From IMG/VR virus record IMGVR_UViG_3300002835_000790, positions 1 to 29,646 of that record: a DNA stretch of 29,646 nucleotides. The stretch is one strand, 5' to 3'. A program made the translations under genes and the position numbers. Below, piece by piece: positions 7,659 to 15,384 of the stretch (positions are counted from its first letter, which is position 1; each line of letters starts with the position of its first letter). This DNA is from a virus. Under the pieces are notes generated by a model. It was not told where the DNA came from. It was given only the letters and a program-made list of their open reading frames with translations, and did not search any database.

Positions 7659-9431
7659 ATGGCAATAGAAGATTACATTCCTAATATCTTTGGCGGTACT
7701 CCAACCGTTTATCAAGGGTTGTTGAGTCCACAGGAACAGGCTTCACTAGAGAAACGCGCTAACCTAGCTGGTTTGCTTGGCTCAGTTGCATCTTTAGCTC
7801 AAGGAATGGGTGGTGGTGGTTATCCTCGTTCTCCTACTCAAAATATTTTAACTGCCATAGCTCAAGGCTTTTCAGGTGCAGGTCAGACGTATCAGGCTGG
7901 CATTGGTCAGTTAGCAGAGGTTCAGAAGTTGCAACAGTCTAGGATGCAACTTGATGCAATCAATAAGGTTTTGCAAGACCCAAATGTCGATGATGCTACG
8001 AAGGCATATATTCGAGCAAATCCAGCAGAAGGGCTAAAGTTATTGTCAGAACGTAGTCAGTTTCAGAGGGCTAGAGAGGCTTATATGCCTACTCCTGCTC
8101 CTACTGCTCCTGCTGCTCCTGCTCCTGTAGAGGGCGGGATGCCTCCAGTAACTGTTACTGGCAATCCAGAAATAGCACGATTAGAGACTCAAATTCAAGG
8201 CGCATTGGCAGATGCTCAAGCATATTCTTCATTACGCAGACCAACGGAGGCTGAGGCTTCTGCTCGTCTAGCTGATAGGCTAAGAGAGCGTCAACAACAG
8301 TTGTCGGCGGCTGAGACTAATTTAGATGTTCGAATTCAAAATGCTCCTGAGTCGTTCAAAGAGCAATATAGAACTTTGAGTTCACTTAGAGATAGTCTGA
8401 AGCCACAAGACTTTGTTTCTGCATTGCAAAAGATTGATGCTGATGTTGCTCAGTCTCAGAAGCAATATAAGTTTGAAGGTTTGCCTGGGAATTTCGCTGT
8501 TCGTATGTTTGGAACTAACGATATGACCAAACTTAGCCCACAGCAAAATGATCTGGTGTTGCGATTTGCTAATGCTCCGACTCAAGCAGATCAAACTAAG
8601 ATTGTTATTGATGCTCAGAAGTTGCAATTTGAGACAGGTGTTGGCGTTAACGTTCCTGTATCGAGAGAACAGTTGCTAGGCGGTCAAACTCAGCCTGTAG
8701 TTGCACCAACTGCCCAAGCTCCTGCTGTTGCTCCTCCTTCTGTTGCGCCAAGTGTTACAGCAGTTTCTCAGGCTCCTGCTCCAGTAACAACGCCTCAAGA
8801 AGCTAGACAAGTCGTAAAAGACATTAAAACTCCAGTTGTTGACATTAACGTAACTCCTCTGATTAAGCAGCCTGATTCTAAAGTTCCACCAAAGACGAAA
8901 CAGGATTTGCTAACCAAGCAGAGTTCTAGTGTTGGTTTGGCTAGTTATGCGCTAAAGAATGTCGTTGATGCTAGAGATTCGGCTGAAAAGTTACTGAGTA
9001 ATCCTGCATACCTAGACGCTCTAACTGGTATGACTGCCCCTGCCATGAAGAATGTGCCGGGAACGGATGCTTATACGGCTAATCAACTTGTAAATAACCT
9101 GCTTGGTCGTGCATTTGTAAATGAACTTTCACAGATGAGACAAGCATCCCCGACGGGTGGTGCGGTTGGTAACGTAGCTGTTGCTGAAATGGATAGTTTG
9201 TCCAAGATTCAATCTTCCCTAACGGTAGGGATGAAAAAGGATGAATTTATCAAGCAATTAAAGCAATATATCAATGTTTCAAACCGAGCAATTAAGACGA
9301 TCCCTAACGAATATGCTCGTACTTACGGCTATAGCGGTGAGTTCGATGACTTGTTGAAGGGTACAGTTGTTGAGCAAAATGCTCCTGCTGCTCAAGTTCC
9401 TAGCGGTGTAAAAGTTAAAAGGGTGCGCTAA
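7659..9431 (+). CDS. Ejection / internal virion protein 3
   Basis: This 590-residue protein starts MAIEDYIPNIFGGTPTVYQG, followed by the Gly-rich helix NLAGLLGSVASLAQGMGGGGYP. The middle is Gln/Ala-rich helix (about 95-330), then a Pro/Ala/Val linker (about 345-400) with many APAVAPPSVAP-like pieces. The C-terminal helical domain holds SAEKLLSNPAYLDALTG and NQLVNNLLGRAFVNELSQMR. This layout resembles podovirus DNA-transfer proteins. No lytic transglycosylase motif is evident. The gene begins 7 bases after the previous stop and shares one base with the next gene. Confidence 0.55.
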   Translation: MAIEDYIPNIFGGTPTVYQGLLSPQEQASLEKRANLAGLLGSVASLAQGMGGGGYPRSPTQNILTAIAQGFSGAGQTYQAGIGQLAEVQKLQQSRMQLDAINKVLQDPNVDDATKAYIRANPAEGLKLLSERSQFQRAREAYMPTPAPTAPAAPAPVEGGMPPVTVTGNPEIARLETQIQGALADAQAYSSLRRPTEAEASARLADRLRERQQQLSAAETNLDVRIQNAPESFKEQYRTLSSLRDSLKPQDFVSALQKIDADVAQSQKQYKFEGLPGNFAVRMFGTNDMTKLSPQQNDLVLRFANAPTQADQTKIVIDAQKLQFETGVGVNVPVSREQLLGGQTQPVVAPTAQAPAVAPPSVAPSVTAVSQAPAPVTTPQEARQVVKDIKTPVVDINVTPLIKQPDSKVPPKTKQDLLTKQSSSVGLASYALKNVVDARDSAEKLLSNPAYLDALTGMTAPAMKNVPGTDAYTANQLVNNLLGRAFVNELSQMRQASPTGGAVGNVAVAEMDSLSKIQSSLTVGMKKDEFIKQLKQYINVSNRAIKTIPNEYARTYGYSGEFDDLLKGTVVEQNAPAAQVPSGVKVKRVR

Positions 9432-10969
9432 TGCCTACCTATGAGATCACTATCCCGGGTTCTGGAACGTATCAGGTAGAGTCTGATCGTCCATTATCGG
9501 ATGCTGAGGCTTATCAGGCTGCTGCGGCTAATGCACAGCCTCGCGGTGTTACAGAGCAATTGACTAGAGGTGCTGGCTTGGCATTGAGAGGTGCTGCTCC
9601 TGTGGCTACTGGTGCTGCTGGTGGCTTTATGGTTGGGGGCGCGCCGGGAGCATTGGCAGGTAGTTTAGCGTTGCCTATTGCTGAACTAGGCACTCAGGCT
9701 GCTAACGTGATGTTGCCTGAGAAGTATCAGATTCCATCACCGTCTAGTGCTGTTGAGGGTCTTTTAACCAGACTTGGTTTCCCTGTTCCTGAAACTACTG
9801 GTGAACGAGTGATTCAGGCTGGTGGTGCTGGTTTAGGTGGGTTTGGTGGTCAGATAAGAGGCTTACAGGCTCTATCTCAGACCGCAGCTAGTCCAGTAGG
9901 TCGTGGCGTAGCTCAGACTATGGCTAGCGAACCCGGAAGGCAATTAGCGGCTGCTGCCCCGTCTGCAATGGCTGGTCAAACAGCTTATGAGCTTACTGGA
10001 AGTCCTGTGGCTGGCATGGTTGCTGGCATGGGTACTGGTGCAGCGTTTGGCGTTGGTGCTAAACAGCCCGGAGTTACCAGAGAGGAATTAGCAGCAAAAT
10101 CGACTAGATTGTTTGAAAAAGCCAAAGAATCAGGCGTAATGTTCAATGCCCCTAAGTTTGCCAATAAGATGGAAGGGGTAATGAATGGCTTGAGAGATGA
10201 GGGTTATGAGGTTGGTGGAGCCTATCCTAAACTAGATATTGCTTTTAAACGTTTGACTGACCCGAATACGCCAAAAGATTTTACTGGTTTAACTAATTTA
10301 CGAAAAGCAATTCGTAGCGCACAGGCAAGTATTGATCCAGAAGAACGCAGGATGGCGACTATTCTGAAGAATGAATTTGATGATTATGTGGCTAACGCGC
10401 CTAGTAGCGATATGTTTGGTCTAAATACCAAAACTGGCACTGCACTATGGAAACAAGCTAGGGATGAATACTCGAAGCTAATGAAGTCGGATATTTTCGA
10501 GGAAATGCTTTCCAATGCTCAATTAGATGCTAGCAAGTTTACTCAGTCTGGTGCTGAAAACTCGATGGCTCAACAATTACGCCAATTGGCTAAGAACGAT
10601 AAAAAGATGCGGATGTTCACTAAAGATGAGCAAGCCGCTATTCGTTCCGCTGCTAAAGGCACTACAGTACAAAATCTGCTGAAATTCTACGGTAGATTCG
10701 CGCCTACGAGTCCTATACCTGCTGGATTTGCTGGTGGTGCTTCTGTTTATGAGCCTACGATTGGTGTTCCATTTACTTTAGGTGCAATGGCTTCTAGGGC
10801 TGGTGCTACTAAGATGCGTGAACAGTCAGTACAAAACTTGGCTGATATGATGAGATCAGGCATTACCGAGGTTCCTAGAAATCTTGCTCCTGCTGTAACT
10901 GGTGCTAGAGGTTTGTTGACTCCGTTGAATGTCACAAGTGAAGAACTGCAACAAATTTACGGTAGATAA
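9431..10969 (+). CDS. Ejection / internal virion protein 4
   Basis: This 512-residue protein starts MPTYEITIPGSGTYQVESDRP, a short beta-hairpin N-terminus seen in phage internal proteins. Hydrophobic Gly/Ala stretches follow (about 45-85 and 175-205) that could cross or line a membrane. The rest is helical with ELAAKSTRLFEKAKESGV and a basic stretch LRQLAKNDKKMRMF near residues 370-385. It is the last and most hydrophobic of the ejection-type set and shares one base with the preceding gene. An ejection role is inferred; no enzymatic motif was found. Confidence 0.55.
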   Translation: MPTYEITIPGSGTYQVESDRPLSDAEAYQAAAANAQPRGVTEQLTRGAGLALRGAAPVATGAAGGFMVGGAPGALAGSLALPIAELGTQAANVMLPEKYQIPSPSSAVEGLLTRLGFPVPETTGERVIQAGGAGLGGFGGQIRGLQALSQTAASPVGRGVAQTMASEPGRQLAAAAPSAMAGQTAYELTGSPVAGMVAGMGTGAAFGVGAKQPGVTREELAAKSTRLFEKAKESGVMFNAPKFANKMEGVMNGLRDEGYEVGGAYPKLDIAFKRLTDPNTPKDFTGLTNLRKAIRSAQASIDPEERRMATILKNEFDDYVANAPSSDMFGLNTKTGTALWKQARDEYSKLMKSDIFEEMLSNAQLDASKFTQSGAENSMAQQLRQLAKNDKKMRMFTKDEQAAIRSAAKGTTVQNLLKFYGRFAPTSPIPAGFAGGASVYEPTIGVPFTLGAMASRAGATKMREQSVQNLADMMRSGITEVPRNLAPAVTGARGLLTPLNVTSEELQQIYGR

Positions 10970-10971
10970 TC

Positions 10972-12135
10972 ATGGCAAAGAACAAGATTAGCGAATACAG
11001 CGCAACGGCTGCTAATAACACTGACATTGGTGGGATTAACATTGCTGAAGGCTGTGCGCCGAGTAACATCAATAACGCGATTCGTGAATTGATGTCTCAG
11101 CTAAAAGACCAGCAAGCAGGGTCTGATGGGGATAACTTTACTGTTGGCGGTAACTTGTCTGTTAGTGGCACTGTAACCCTAACGAACGCTTTGCCTATAG
11201 CTCAGGGTGGTACTGGAAACACCACAGCACCTACAGCGATTAACGCTCTGATGCCTTCTCAGACGAGCAACTCTGGTAAATACCTAACGACTGACGGTGT
11301 TAGCGTTGCTTGGGGAAGTGTTACACCGGGAACTGGTACGGTTACTAGCGTTGCATTGTCTGGTGGTTCTACAGGCTTAACGATTACTGGTAGCCCTGTA
11401 ACTACGTCAGGCACGATCATTTTAAGCGGTACGTTAGCAGTTGCTAATGGCGGCACTGGTGCTACTTCATTGTCCACAGGTGCGGTATTGGTGGGTAATG
11501 GTACGTCTGCTGTATCGTCAGTAGCTCCTAGTACTAGCGGTCATGTATTAACGTCTAACGGTAGCTCTTGGGCATCATCTGCTTTGCCTGTAGCCTCATC
11601 ATCGGTGTCTGGTGTTGTTAATACTGGTACTCAGACCTTTGCAGGGTCTAAGACATTTAGCACAGGCATAACTTCAGCTAATGGCTATAACTTTACGTCG
11701 AATAGTTCATTGTTTTGGACTGGTGCTGAGGCTCAGATTCGTATTGCTGGCAATATGCGCCTATTTGTGGGTGCTACATCGGCTGGCTTTGACCTGTCAG
11801 ACGTTCAAAAAGTCGGCGGTGGCTCATTTAATAGCTACTCAGACTCACGTTACAAACAAGATATTAGTGCCTACAATAAAGGTCTAGCGGAACTAAAGCA
11901 GGTTGAGCCTAAGAACTACCGTTTTACCGCTGAGTTTATGAAGTCTGATGCCCCATCACAGCAGTTTGTTGGGGTTATTGCTCAGGAGTTGGAAGGTACT
12001 GCATTTGCTAATTGCGTAAAAACGGATGACAAAGGCTTTAAGATTGTAGATACATCTGAACTCACGTTTGCTCTGATTAATGCGGTAAAAGAGATGAGCC
12101 AGCGTATCGAACAACTTGAGGCTAGAAATGGTTGA
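10972..12135 (+). CDS. Tail fibre with S74 intramolecular chaperone
   Basis: In this 387-residue protein the N-terminus contains NINNAIRELMSQLKD, a typical fibre attachment segment. The shaft has fibre phrases such as ALPIAQGGTGNTT and LAVANGGTGATSLSTG. The C-terminal about 100 residues are an S74 chaperone, which trimerises the fibre and then cuts itself off. The SDSRYKQDI motif places the predicted nucleophile at Ser290 and its partner Lys at 295, and a C-terminal coiled coil ends in IEQLEARN. The mature shaft would end near residue 289. It is likely a receptor-binding fibre. Its last 8 bases overlap the holin start. Confidence 0.85.
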   Translation: MAKNKISEYSATAANNTDIGGINIAEGCAPSNINNAIRELMSQLKDQQAGSDGDNFTVGGNLSVSGTVTLTNALPIAQGGTGNTTAPTAINALMPSQTSNSGKYLTTDGVSVAWGSVTPGTGTVTSVALSGGSTGLTITGSPVTTSGTIILSGTLAVANGGTGATSLSTGAVLVGNGTSAVSSVAPSTSGHVLTSNGSSWASSALPVASSSVSGVVNTGTQTFAGSKTFSTGITSANGYNFTSNSSLFWTGAEAQIRIAGNMRLFVGATSAGFDLSDVQKVGGGSFNSYSDSRYKQDISAYNKGLAELKQVEPKNYRFTAEFMKSDAPSQQFVGVIAQELEGTAFANCVKTDDKGFKIVDTSELTFALINAVKEMSQRIEQLEARNG

Positions 12136-12328
12136 CATAGGTAAAGCATCTACTGCGGCGACTTACGGCGGTTCTGCGACTGCCGTTTTTTTTGGTCTTA
12201 CAGCTAATGAATTCGCTGCGCTTGGTGGTCTAGCAATCGGTGTTATCGGCTTGTTAATTGGTACTTGGTTTAAGCACCAGCATTTACAGATTGCTAAGAA
12301 GAATCAGAAGCCTGATCCAGAGGAATAA
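12128..12328 (+). CDS. Holin
   Basis: This 66-residue protein starts at ATG 12128, inside the fibre gene's last codons. GAGG at 12118-12121 lies six bases upstream, which makes this start better than the upstream TTG at 12116. A moderately hydrophobic segment (TAATYGGSATAVFFGL) is followed by a clear membrane helix (ALGGLAIGVIGLLIGTWF), and the tail is charged (KHQHLQIAKKNQKPDPEE). Two segments with a charged C-terminus resemble class II holins such as S21. Holins open the inner membrane for endolysin release or activation. A run of eight T lies at 12186-12193. Confidence 0.75.
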   Translation: MVDIGKASTAATYGGSATAVFFGLTANEFAALGGLAIGVIGLLIGTWFKHQHLQIAKKNQKPDPEE

Positions 12329-13018
12329 ATCGATCCGCTAACGCTACTTGCTGCTGCTAATGCTGCGGTTGCGGCTGTAAAGAAAGGCTGTCAACTTTAC
12401 AAAGAGATCAAGGGTGCGGCAGGTGATGTTAAGGATGTGCTGGATGATTTAAAGGCACAGTATCAGAAGATTGTTGACCCGACTCCGGTACAGAAGCAGC
12501 AGTACCACGCTGAAGTGCAGCGGGTGCAGGAGATAGCGAAATCCGACCCGAACGATGTGTTTACGGACATCGGCAACCAGCTAGGCGCATTGATGGATGC
12601 TTATGACGCTATCAGCAAGTTGTTCTTGAAGGAGCAGTTGGAGGCTAAGCAGGTCTACAGAGGTGAAGAAAGTATCGGCAGACGGGCATTAAAGCGCATC
12701 CTGATTACGTCTAGGCTTGATGCAATGTTAGCCGAGATAAGAGAAACCATGGTGTACCGCAGCCCGCCGGAATTATCTGGACTCTGGGGCAAGTTCGAGG
12801 AGATGTGGCAGCGTATCGTCAAAGAGCAAGAAGAAGCTCACGCAGAAGAACTTAGGCTAGCTCAGATAGCATCATGGCGACGAAGAAAAAGGATAGCGGA
12901 AATCAAGTCAAAGGTGGCGTGGGGTTCAGCAGTAGTTTTCGTAGTTCTATGGGCGGTGGGTCTAATGTGGCTGACGACAAGAAGCGCGATGATGAAAACA
13001 TCCCTTGGACTTTATTGA
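12329..13018 (+). CDS. Membrane-anchored lysis-region protein, probable ATC start
   Basis: The frame is open directly after the holin TAA (12326-12328) and has no ATG, GTG or TTG before GTG 12437. The residues encoded before 12437 (DPLTLLAAANAAVAAVKKG, YKEIKGAAGDVKDV) continue a sensible helical protein. GAGG at 12320-12323 sits five bases before the ATC at 12329. I therefore prefer a 229-residue protein starting at ATC; the conservative alternative is 12437-13018 (193 residues). A long helical region is followed by basic RRRKR and a C-terminal membrane helix (VVFVVLWAVGLMWL). Similar one-helix proteins occur near phage lysis genes, but the function is unknown. Confidence 0.6.
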   Translation: MDPLTLLAAANAAVAAVKKGCQLYKEIKGAAGDVKDVLDDLKAQYQKIVDPTPVQKQQYHAEVQRVQEIAKSDPNDVFTDIGNQLGALMDAYDAISKLFLKEQLEAKQVYRGEESIGRRALKRILITSRLDAMLAEIRETMVYRSPPELSGLWGKFEEMWQRIVKEQEEAHAEELRLAQIASWRRRKRIAEIKSKVAWGSAVVFVVLWAVGLMWLTTRSAMMKTSLGLY

Positions 13019-13179
13019 TTACTGTCATGGCGGTGTTATTAACTTTCTTTATCGTAATGCCTATTCTGGCTTTCATGTACTACGATATGTACTACGCTCA
13101 TCAAGCTGCCATCATCGAGATTAGGAAGATGAAGGAACTACGGCGAGAGATACTGATAGAGAGGATGTATCGTGATTGA
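12874..13179 (+). CDS. Small membrane protein overlapping the previous gene
   Basis: This 101-residue protein is read in a different frame from the gene it overlaps by 145 bases. Residues about 44-68 (WTLLITVMAVLLTFFIVMPILAF) form a strong membrane helix. A helical basic tail (IEIRKMKELRREILIERMY) follows, and the N-terminus is Ser/Gly/Lys-rich. No strong Shine-Dalgarno precedes ATG 12874. A GTG at 12966 within the frame would shorten the overlap to 53 bases and is a real alternative. The stop overlaps the endolysin start by 8 bases. It could be a holin partner or antiholin; no family is recognised. Confidence 0.55.
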   Translation: MATKKKDSGNQVKGGVGFSSSFRSSMGGGSNVADDKKRDDENIPWTLLITVMAVLLTFFIVMPILAFMYYDMYYAHQAAIIEIRKMKELRREILIERMYRD

Positions 13180-13810
13180 CCGCAATGCTTTCAGGAAATT
13201 TATTCCTCACTCTAAGTACCCGGATCAATGGTATGACGCTTTATTTAGCCAGCAGACCGAACTAGGCGGTAAGTCGCTCCTAGAAGAATACGAAATAACC
13301 ACTCCTAACCGTATAGCGGCTTTTCTAGCCCAATGTCATCACGAATCAGGTGGGTTCGTATGGCTAACGGAAAACCTGAACTACTCTGCTTCAGGACTCC
13401 TTAAAGTATTCCCTAAGTATTTCTCTACAGACGCTCAAGCCAAGGCTTACGCTAAACAGCCGGATAAGATTGCCAACCATGTTTATGCTAATCGTATGGG
13501 CAACGGTGACGAGGCTAGCGGAGATGGGGCTAGATACAAGGGTAGAGGACTGATCCAGCTAACTGGCAAGGATAACTATTTCTGGTTCGCTGCTAGCCTA
13601 GAGATGACTCCTGAGCAAGCCTCAGAGTACACACAGACGTTTGAAGGTGCTGCTCAGTCTGCTTGCTGGTTCTGGGAGACTAACAAGCTCAATCGATTCG
13701 CTGATGCCACAGACTTGCGAGGCATGACTAAGGTCATTAATGGTGGTTACAAGGGTATGGAAGATAGAGAGGCTCAGTATGCGCGCGCTTTGGCTGTTGT
13801 TCATTCTTAG
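13172..13810 (+). CDS. Endolysin, glycoside hydrolase family 19
   Basis: This 212-residue protein starts at GTG 13172, with AGAGGA (13160-13165) six bases upstream. It has the GH19 (chitinase-like lysozyme) signature: CHHESGGF with the predicted acid Glu58, a second acidic residue Glu67 in WLTENLNYSA, and YKGRGLIQLTGKDNY in the substrate groove. A Trp-rich C-terminal part (SACWFWETNKLNRFA) completes a single-domain enzyme. It would cleave the glycan of peptidoglycan during lysis. There is no signal peptide, so release depends on the holin. Its 3' end overlaps the next gene by 32 bases. Confidence 0.9.
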   Translation: MIDRNAFRKFIPHSKYPDQWYDALFSQQTELGGKSLLEEYEITTPNRIAAFLAQCHHESGGFVWLTENLNYSASGLLKVFPKYFSTDAQAKAYAKQPDKIANHVYANRMGNGDEASGDGARYKGRGLIQLTGKDNYFWFAASLEMTPEQASEYTQTFEGAAQSACWFWETNKLNRFADATDLRGMTKVINGGYKGMEDREAQYARALAVVHS

Positions 13811-13961
13811 TCTCGTAGGTTGTGAGGATAGGTTCCGTTATCCTTGCCAAGATAACAAAAACTGGAATAAACCTGAGTGCCAGCGTCCTACTTGTGCTGT
13901 AACGGGAACCTGTCCAGATCAATTAGTACCTGCTGCGGACTTTAAGCCGGAGGAAAAATGA
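13779..13961 (+). CDS. Small lipoprotein of the lysis cassette
   Basis: This 60-residue protein starts at ATG 13779 within the endolysin 3' end, with GAGAGG at 13767-13772 six bases upstream. The first 14 residues (MRALWLLFILSLVG) are a signal peptide ending in the lipobox LVGC, giving lipid attachment at Cys15. Four more cysteines follow (YPC, PEC, PTC, GTC), spaced for disulfides in the periplasm. It is distinct from the nested Rz1 downstream, so the phage encodes two lipoproteins. It may be a second outer-membrane lysis factor or a superinfection-exclusion-type surface protein. Its stop overlaps the next start by 4 bases. Confidence 0.6.
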   Translation: MRALWLLFILSLVGCEDRFRYPCQDNKNWNKPECQRPTCAVTGTCPDQLVPAADFKPEEK

Positions 13962-14380
13962 AGTGGAGTCCTGACCAGATTGATTCAGTCATTAAGCTAG
14001 TCATTGGCACTACCTTTTGTATGGTGCTTTTGATGATGTCTAGCCTAGCGATGTACTCGGTTGTTTTCGTCACTCAGCCGATGAACGCTATAGCACCAGC
14101 GGATAAGCAGTTCTTTTTGTTGCTTTCCGATATGTCAAAGTACATCCTCGGGGCATTAGCGACATTACTTGCCATTAAAGGTAAGGATGGGGTTGCTAAG
14201 TTGATCGATCCACCACCCGGAGTATCTAAGGCGAGTGACTGGACTGATCCACCTAAAGCACCACCACCGTCACCCGTACAAGCTCCTGTTCGTATGGAGC
14301 CAACGATTGCACCAATATCCTCAGCAGGTTATAACGGTAAAGCAGCACCCGAACAACCACCACACCCGGAGATCACATGA
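13958..14380 (+). CDS. Membrane protein with Pro-rich tail
   Basis: This 140-residue protein has a first membrane helix near residues 16-38 (GTTFCMVLLMMSSLAMYSVV) and a second near 52-70 (FFLLLSDMSKYILGALATLL). A long Pro-rich cytosolic or periplasmic tail follows (PPKAPPPSPVQAP). Two helices with a flexible tail are compatible with a holin or antiholin, and the gene sits between endolysin and spanin genes. The start and stop overlap both neighbours as ATGA. I do not recognise a specific family. Confidence 0.55.
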   Translation: MKWSPDQIDSVIKLVIGTTFCMVLLMMSSLAMYSVVFVTQPMNAIAPADKQFFLLLSDMSKYILGALATLLAIKGKDGVAKLIDPPPGVSKASDWTDPPKAPPPSPVQAPVRMEPTIAPISSAGYNGKAAPEQPPHPEIT

Positions 14381-14556
14381 TTGCGATACGAATGGTTGGA
14401 ACTGTCGTTCTTAGTCTTTTACTTGTGTTTAACATTCACGCTGGCGAGACAAAGAAGGTCTGTCACGCTGAGAAAAGACAGGGTAAAGAGGTACAGGTAT
14501 GTCGTGAGGTCAAGATTCACAAGAAACTTGATGGCACAAAAGTACCGCCGAAATGA
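14377..14556 (+). CDS. Small secreted protein
   Basis: This short gene encodes 59 residues and overlaps both neighbours in ATGA style (14377-14380 and 14553-14556), which strongly supports it. The N-terminus (IRMVGTVVLSLLLVFNIHA) is a signal peptide with probable cleavage after Ala22. The mature part is short and basic with two cysteines (KKVCH, QVCREVK) that could pair. A competing frame starting at TTG 14381 gives an Arg-rich, unlikely protein and is rejected. The role is unknown; its location suggests a lysis or envelope function. Confidence 0.6.
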   Translation: MIAIRMVGTVVLSLLLVFNIHAGETKKVCHAEKRQGKEVQVCREVKIHKKLDGTKVPPK

Positions 14557-15014
14557 ACCCTTACGTCATCATTGGCGTTGTAGTAGCCATAGGCGTTGCA
14601 GGAGCCGGAGGTCTGTATCAAGGACACCAGCTAGGCAAGGCTGAGGTTCAACAGGCTTGGGATAAAGAGAAAGCCGAGCAATATGCTCAGTACGCTAAGG
14701 CTCAGGAAGAAGCTAGGGCTAAGGAGCAGGAGCTACAGGCTAATGCTGACCAGTTAAGGAAAGAGAAAGATGCGGAAATCAGGAATATTAACGCTCGGGC
14801 TAATGCTCTCTCTAACAGCCTGCAGCAGCGTCAAACCCGCCCCACCGAAACAAGTTCCTTGCCCAGTTCCTCCGGCACTAGACCGAGTGGCTGTACCGCA
14901 AGAGAGCTTTTTAGAGAGGACGCAGAAATGGCTGTCCGGTTCGCTAGAGAAGCCGACGAACTTAGAACAGCCCTTACCCAATGCTACACCCAATACGAAG
15001 CCCTAAGAAAGTGA
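14553..15014 (+). CDS. Rz: Rz-like inner-membrane spanin
   Basis: This 153-residue protein has an N-terminal anchor (VIIGVVVAIGVAGAGGLY). A long coiled coil follows (about 30-90) with AEQYAQYAKAQEEARAKEQE and LRKEKDAEIRN, ending in a soluble Ser/Pro-rich and then helical C-terminus. This is the standard i-spanin layout: the protein spans the periplasm and binds the Rz1 lipoprotein to fuse inner and outer membranes at the last step of lysis. The Rz1 gene lies entirely within it in another frame, which supports the call. The stop lies just before a possible terminator. Confidence 0.85.
   Translation: MNPYVIIGVVVAIGVAGAGGLYQGHQLGKAEVQQAWDKEKAEQYAQYAKAQEEARAKEQELQANADQLRKEKDAEIRNINARANALSNSLQQRQTRPTETSSLPSSSGTRPSGCTARELFREDAEMAVRFAREADELRTALTQCYTQYEALRK
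14770..15006 (+). CDS. Rz1: Rz1-like outer-membrane spanin lipoprotein, nested in Rz
   Basis: This 78-residue protein is wholly inside the Rz gene in a different frame. The signal peptide (GILTLGLMLSLTA) ends in lipobox LTAC with lipidated Cys18. The mature part is Pro-rich (KPAPPKQVPCPVPP), as usual for Rz1. AAGGA at 14756-14760 lies nine bases before the ATG. Together with Rz it forms the spanin complex linking both membranes. The stop falls 8 bases before the Rz stop. A nested spanin pair is strong evidence for an outer-membrane-bearing host. Confidence 0.85.
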   Translation: MRKSGILTLGLMLSLTACSSVKPAPPKQVPCPVPPALDRVAVPQESFLERTQKWLSGSLEKPTNLEQPLPNATPNTKP

Positions 15015-15188
15015 CTTCTGAGCCTCTGTAGCGATCTCTGAGGCTGTTTTTATCATCTGGTCATAGGTCTGACCACTACCCCTAGCAATTAAGCCTCCTA
15101 GAGCCGCTGCGAAGAAGATACGCCAATCGTCGTTAGGTTTATCTTCCTGCCACTTAGGATCGTCAGGATTCTTTCTAGGTCTGCCCAT
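15003..15188 (-). CDS. Small conserved phage protein
   Basis: This 61-residue protein starts MGRPRKNPDDPKWQE, where GRPRK resembles an AT-hook-like basic DNA-binding start. A hydrophobic FFAAALGGLIARG segment and a helical C-terminus follow. AAGGGAA lies shortly before the ATG. It is the last gene of the leftward operon. Its final 12 bases overlap the end of Rz on the other strand, and it also covers the putative terminator. No family is recognised. Confidence 0.5.
   Translation of the reverse strand: MGRPRKNPDDPKWQEDKPNDDWRIFFAAALGGLIARGSGQTYDQMIKTASEIATEAQKSLS
15021..15051 (+). terminator. Possible rho-independent terminator after the lysis genes
   Basis: AGCCTC (15021-15026) pairs with GAGGCT (15040-15045) across a 13-base loop and is followed by GTTTTTA. 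It lies 7 bases after the Rz stop, where the rightward late operon meets the leftward operon. The stem is only six pairs and lies inside the coding region of the facing gene, so strength is uncertain. Confidence 0.5.
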
Positions 15189-15384
15189 TTCGTTCCCTTA
15201 GCTGTCTTGCAATTCTGTTAATGTGGTTTACTGGAGTCGGCTTCCCGGATAGGTTCCGGTAGATACTCGGAGACTTCTTCTCGATACAAGATTTGCATAT
15301 CCAGCGAGTAGTTCCCCTAGTCGGTCTGGTAACTCCACCCTCTATGTCTCTAATGGCTTGGCAACTGGTACAAAATTTAGTCAT
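15175..15384 (-). CDS. Small zinc-ribbon protein
   Basis: This 69-residue protein starts at ATG 15384, which overlaps the preceding gene's TGA as ATGA; this is better than the upstream in-frame ATG at 15399. The sequence has C-x2-C (FCTSCQ) and a second C-x2-C (WICKSCIEKK) about 25 residues later, an arrangement able to hold one zinc ion. The rest is basic (INRIARQLRERNG). It may bind nucleic acid or another phage protein. The 3' end overlaps the next gene by 14 bases. Confidence 0.55.
   Translation of the reverse strand: MTKFCTSCQAIRDIEGGVTRPTRGTTRWICKSCIEKKSPSIYRNLSGKPTPVNHINRIARQLRERNGQT

Noticed and set aside
14381-14644. TTG-started Arg-rich reading frame in the lysis block
   Set aside because: It conflicts with the signal-peptide frame 14377-14556, which has ATG starts and ATGA overlaps on both sides; the Arg-rich product looks like an out-of-frame shadow.
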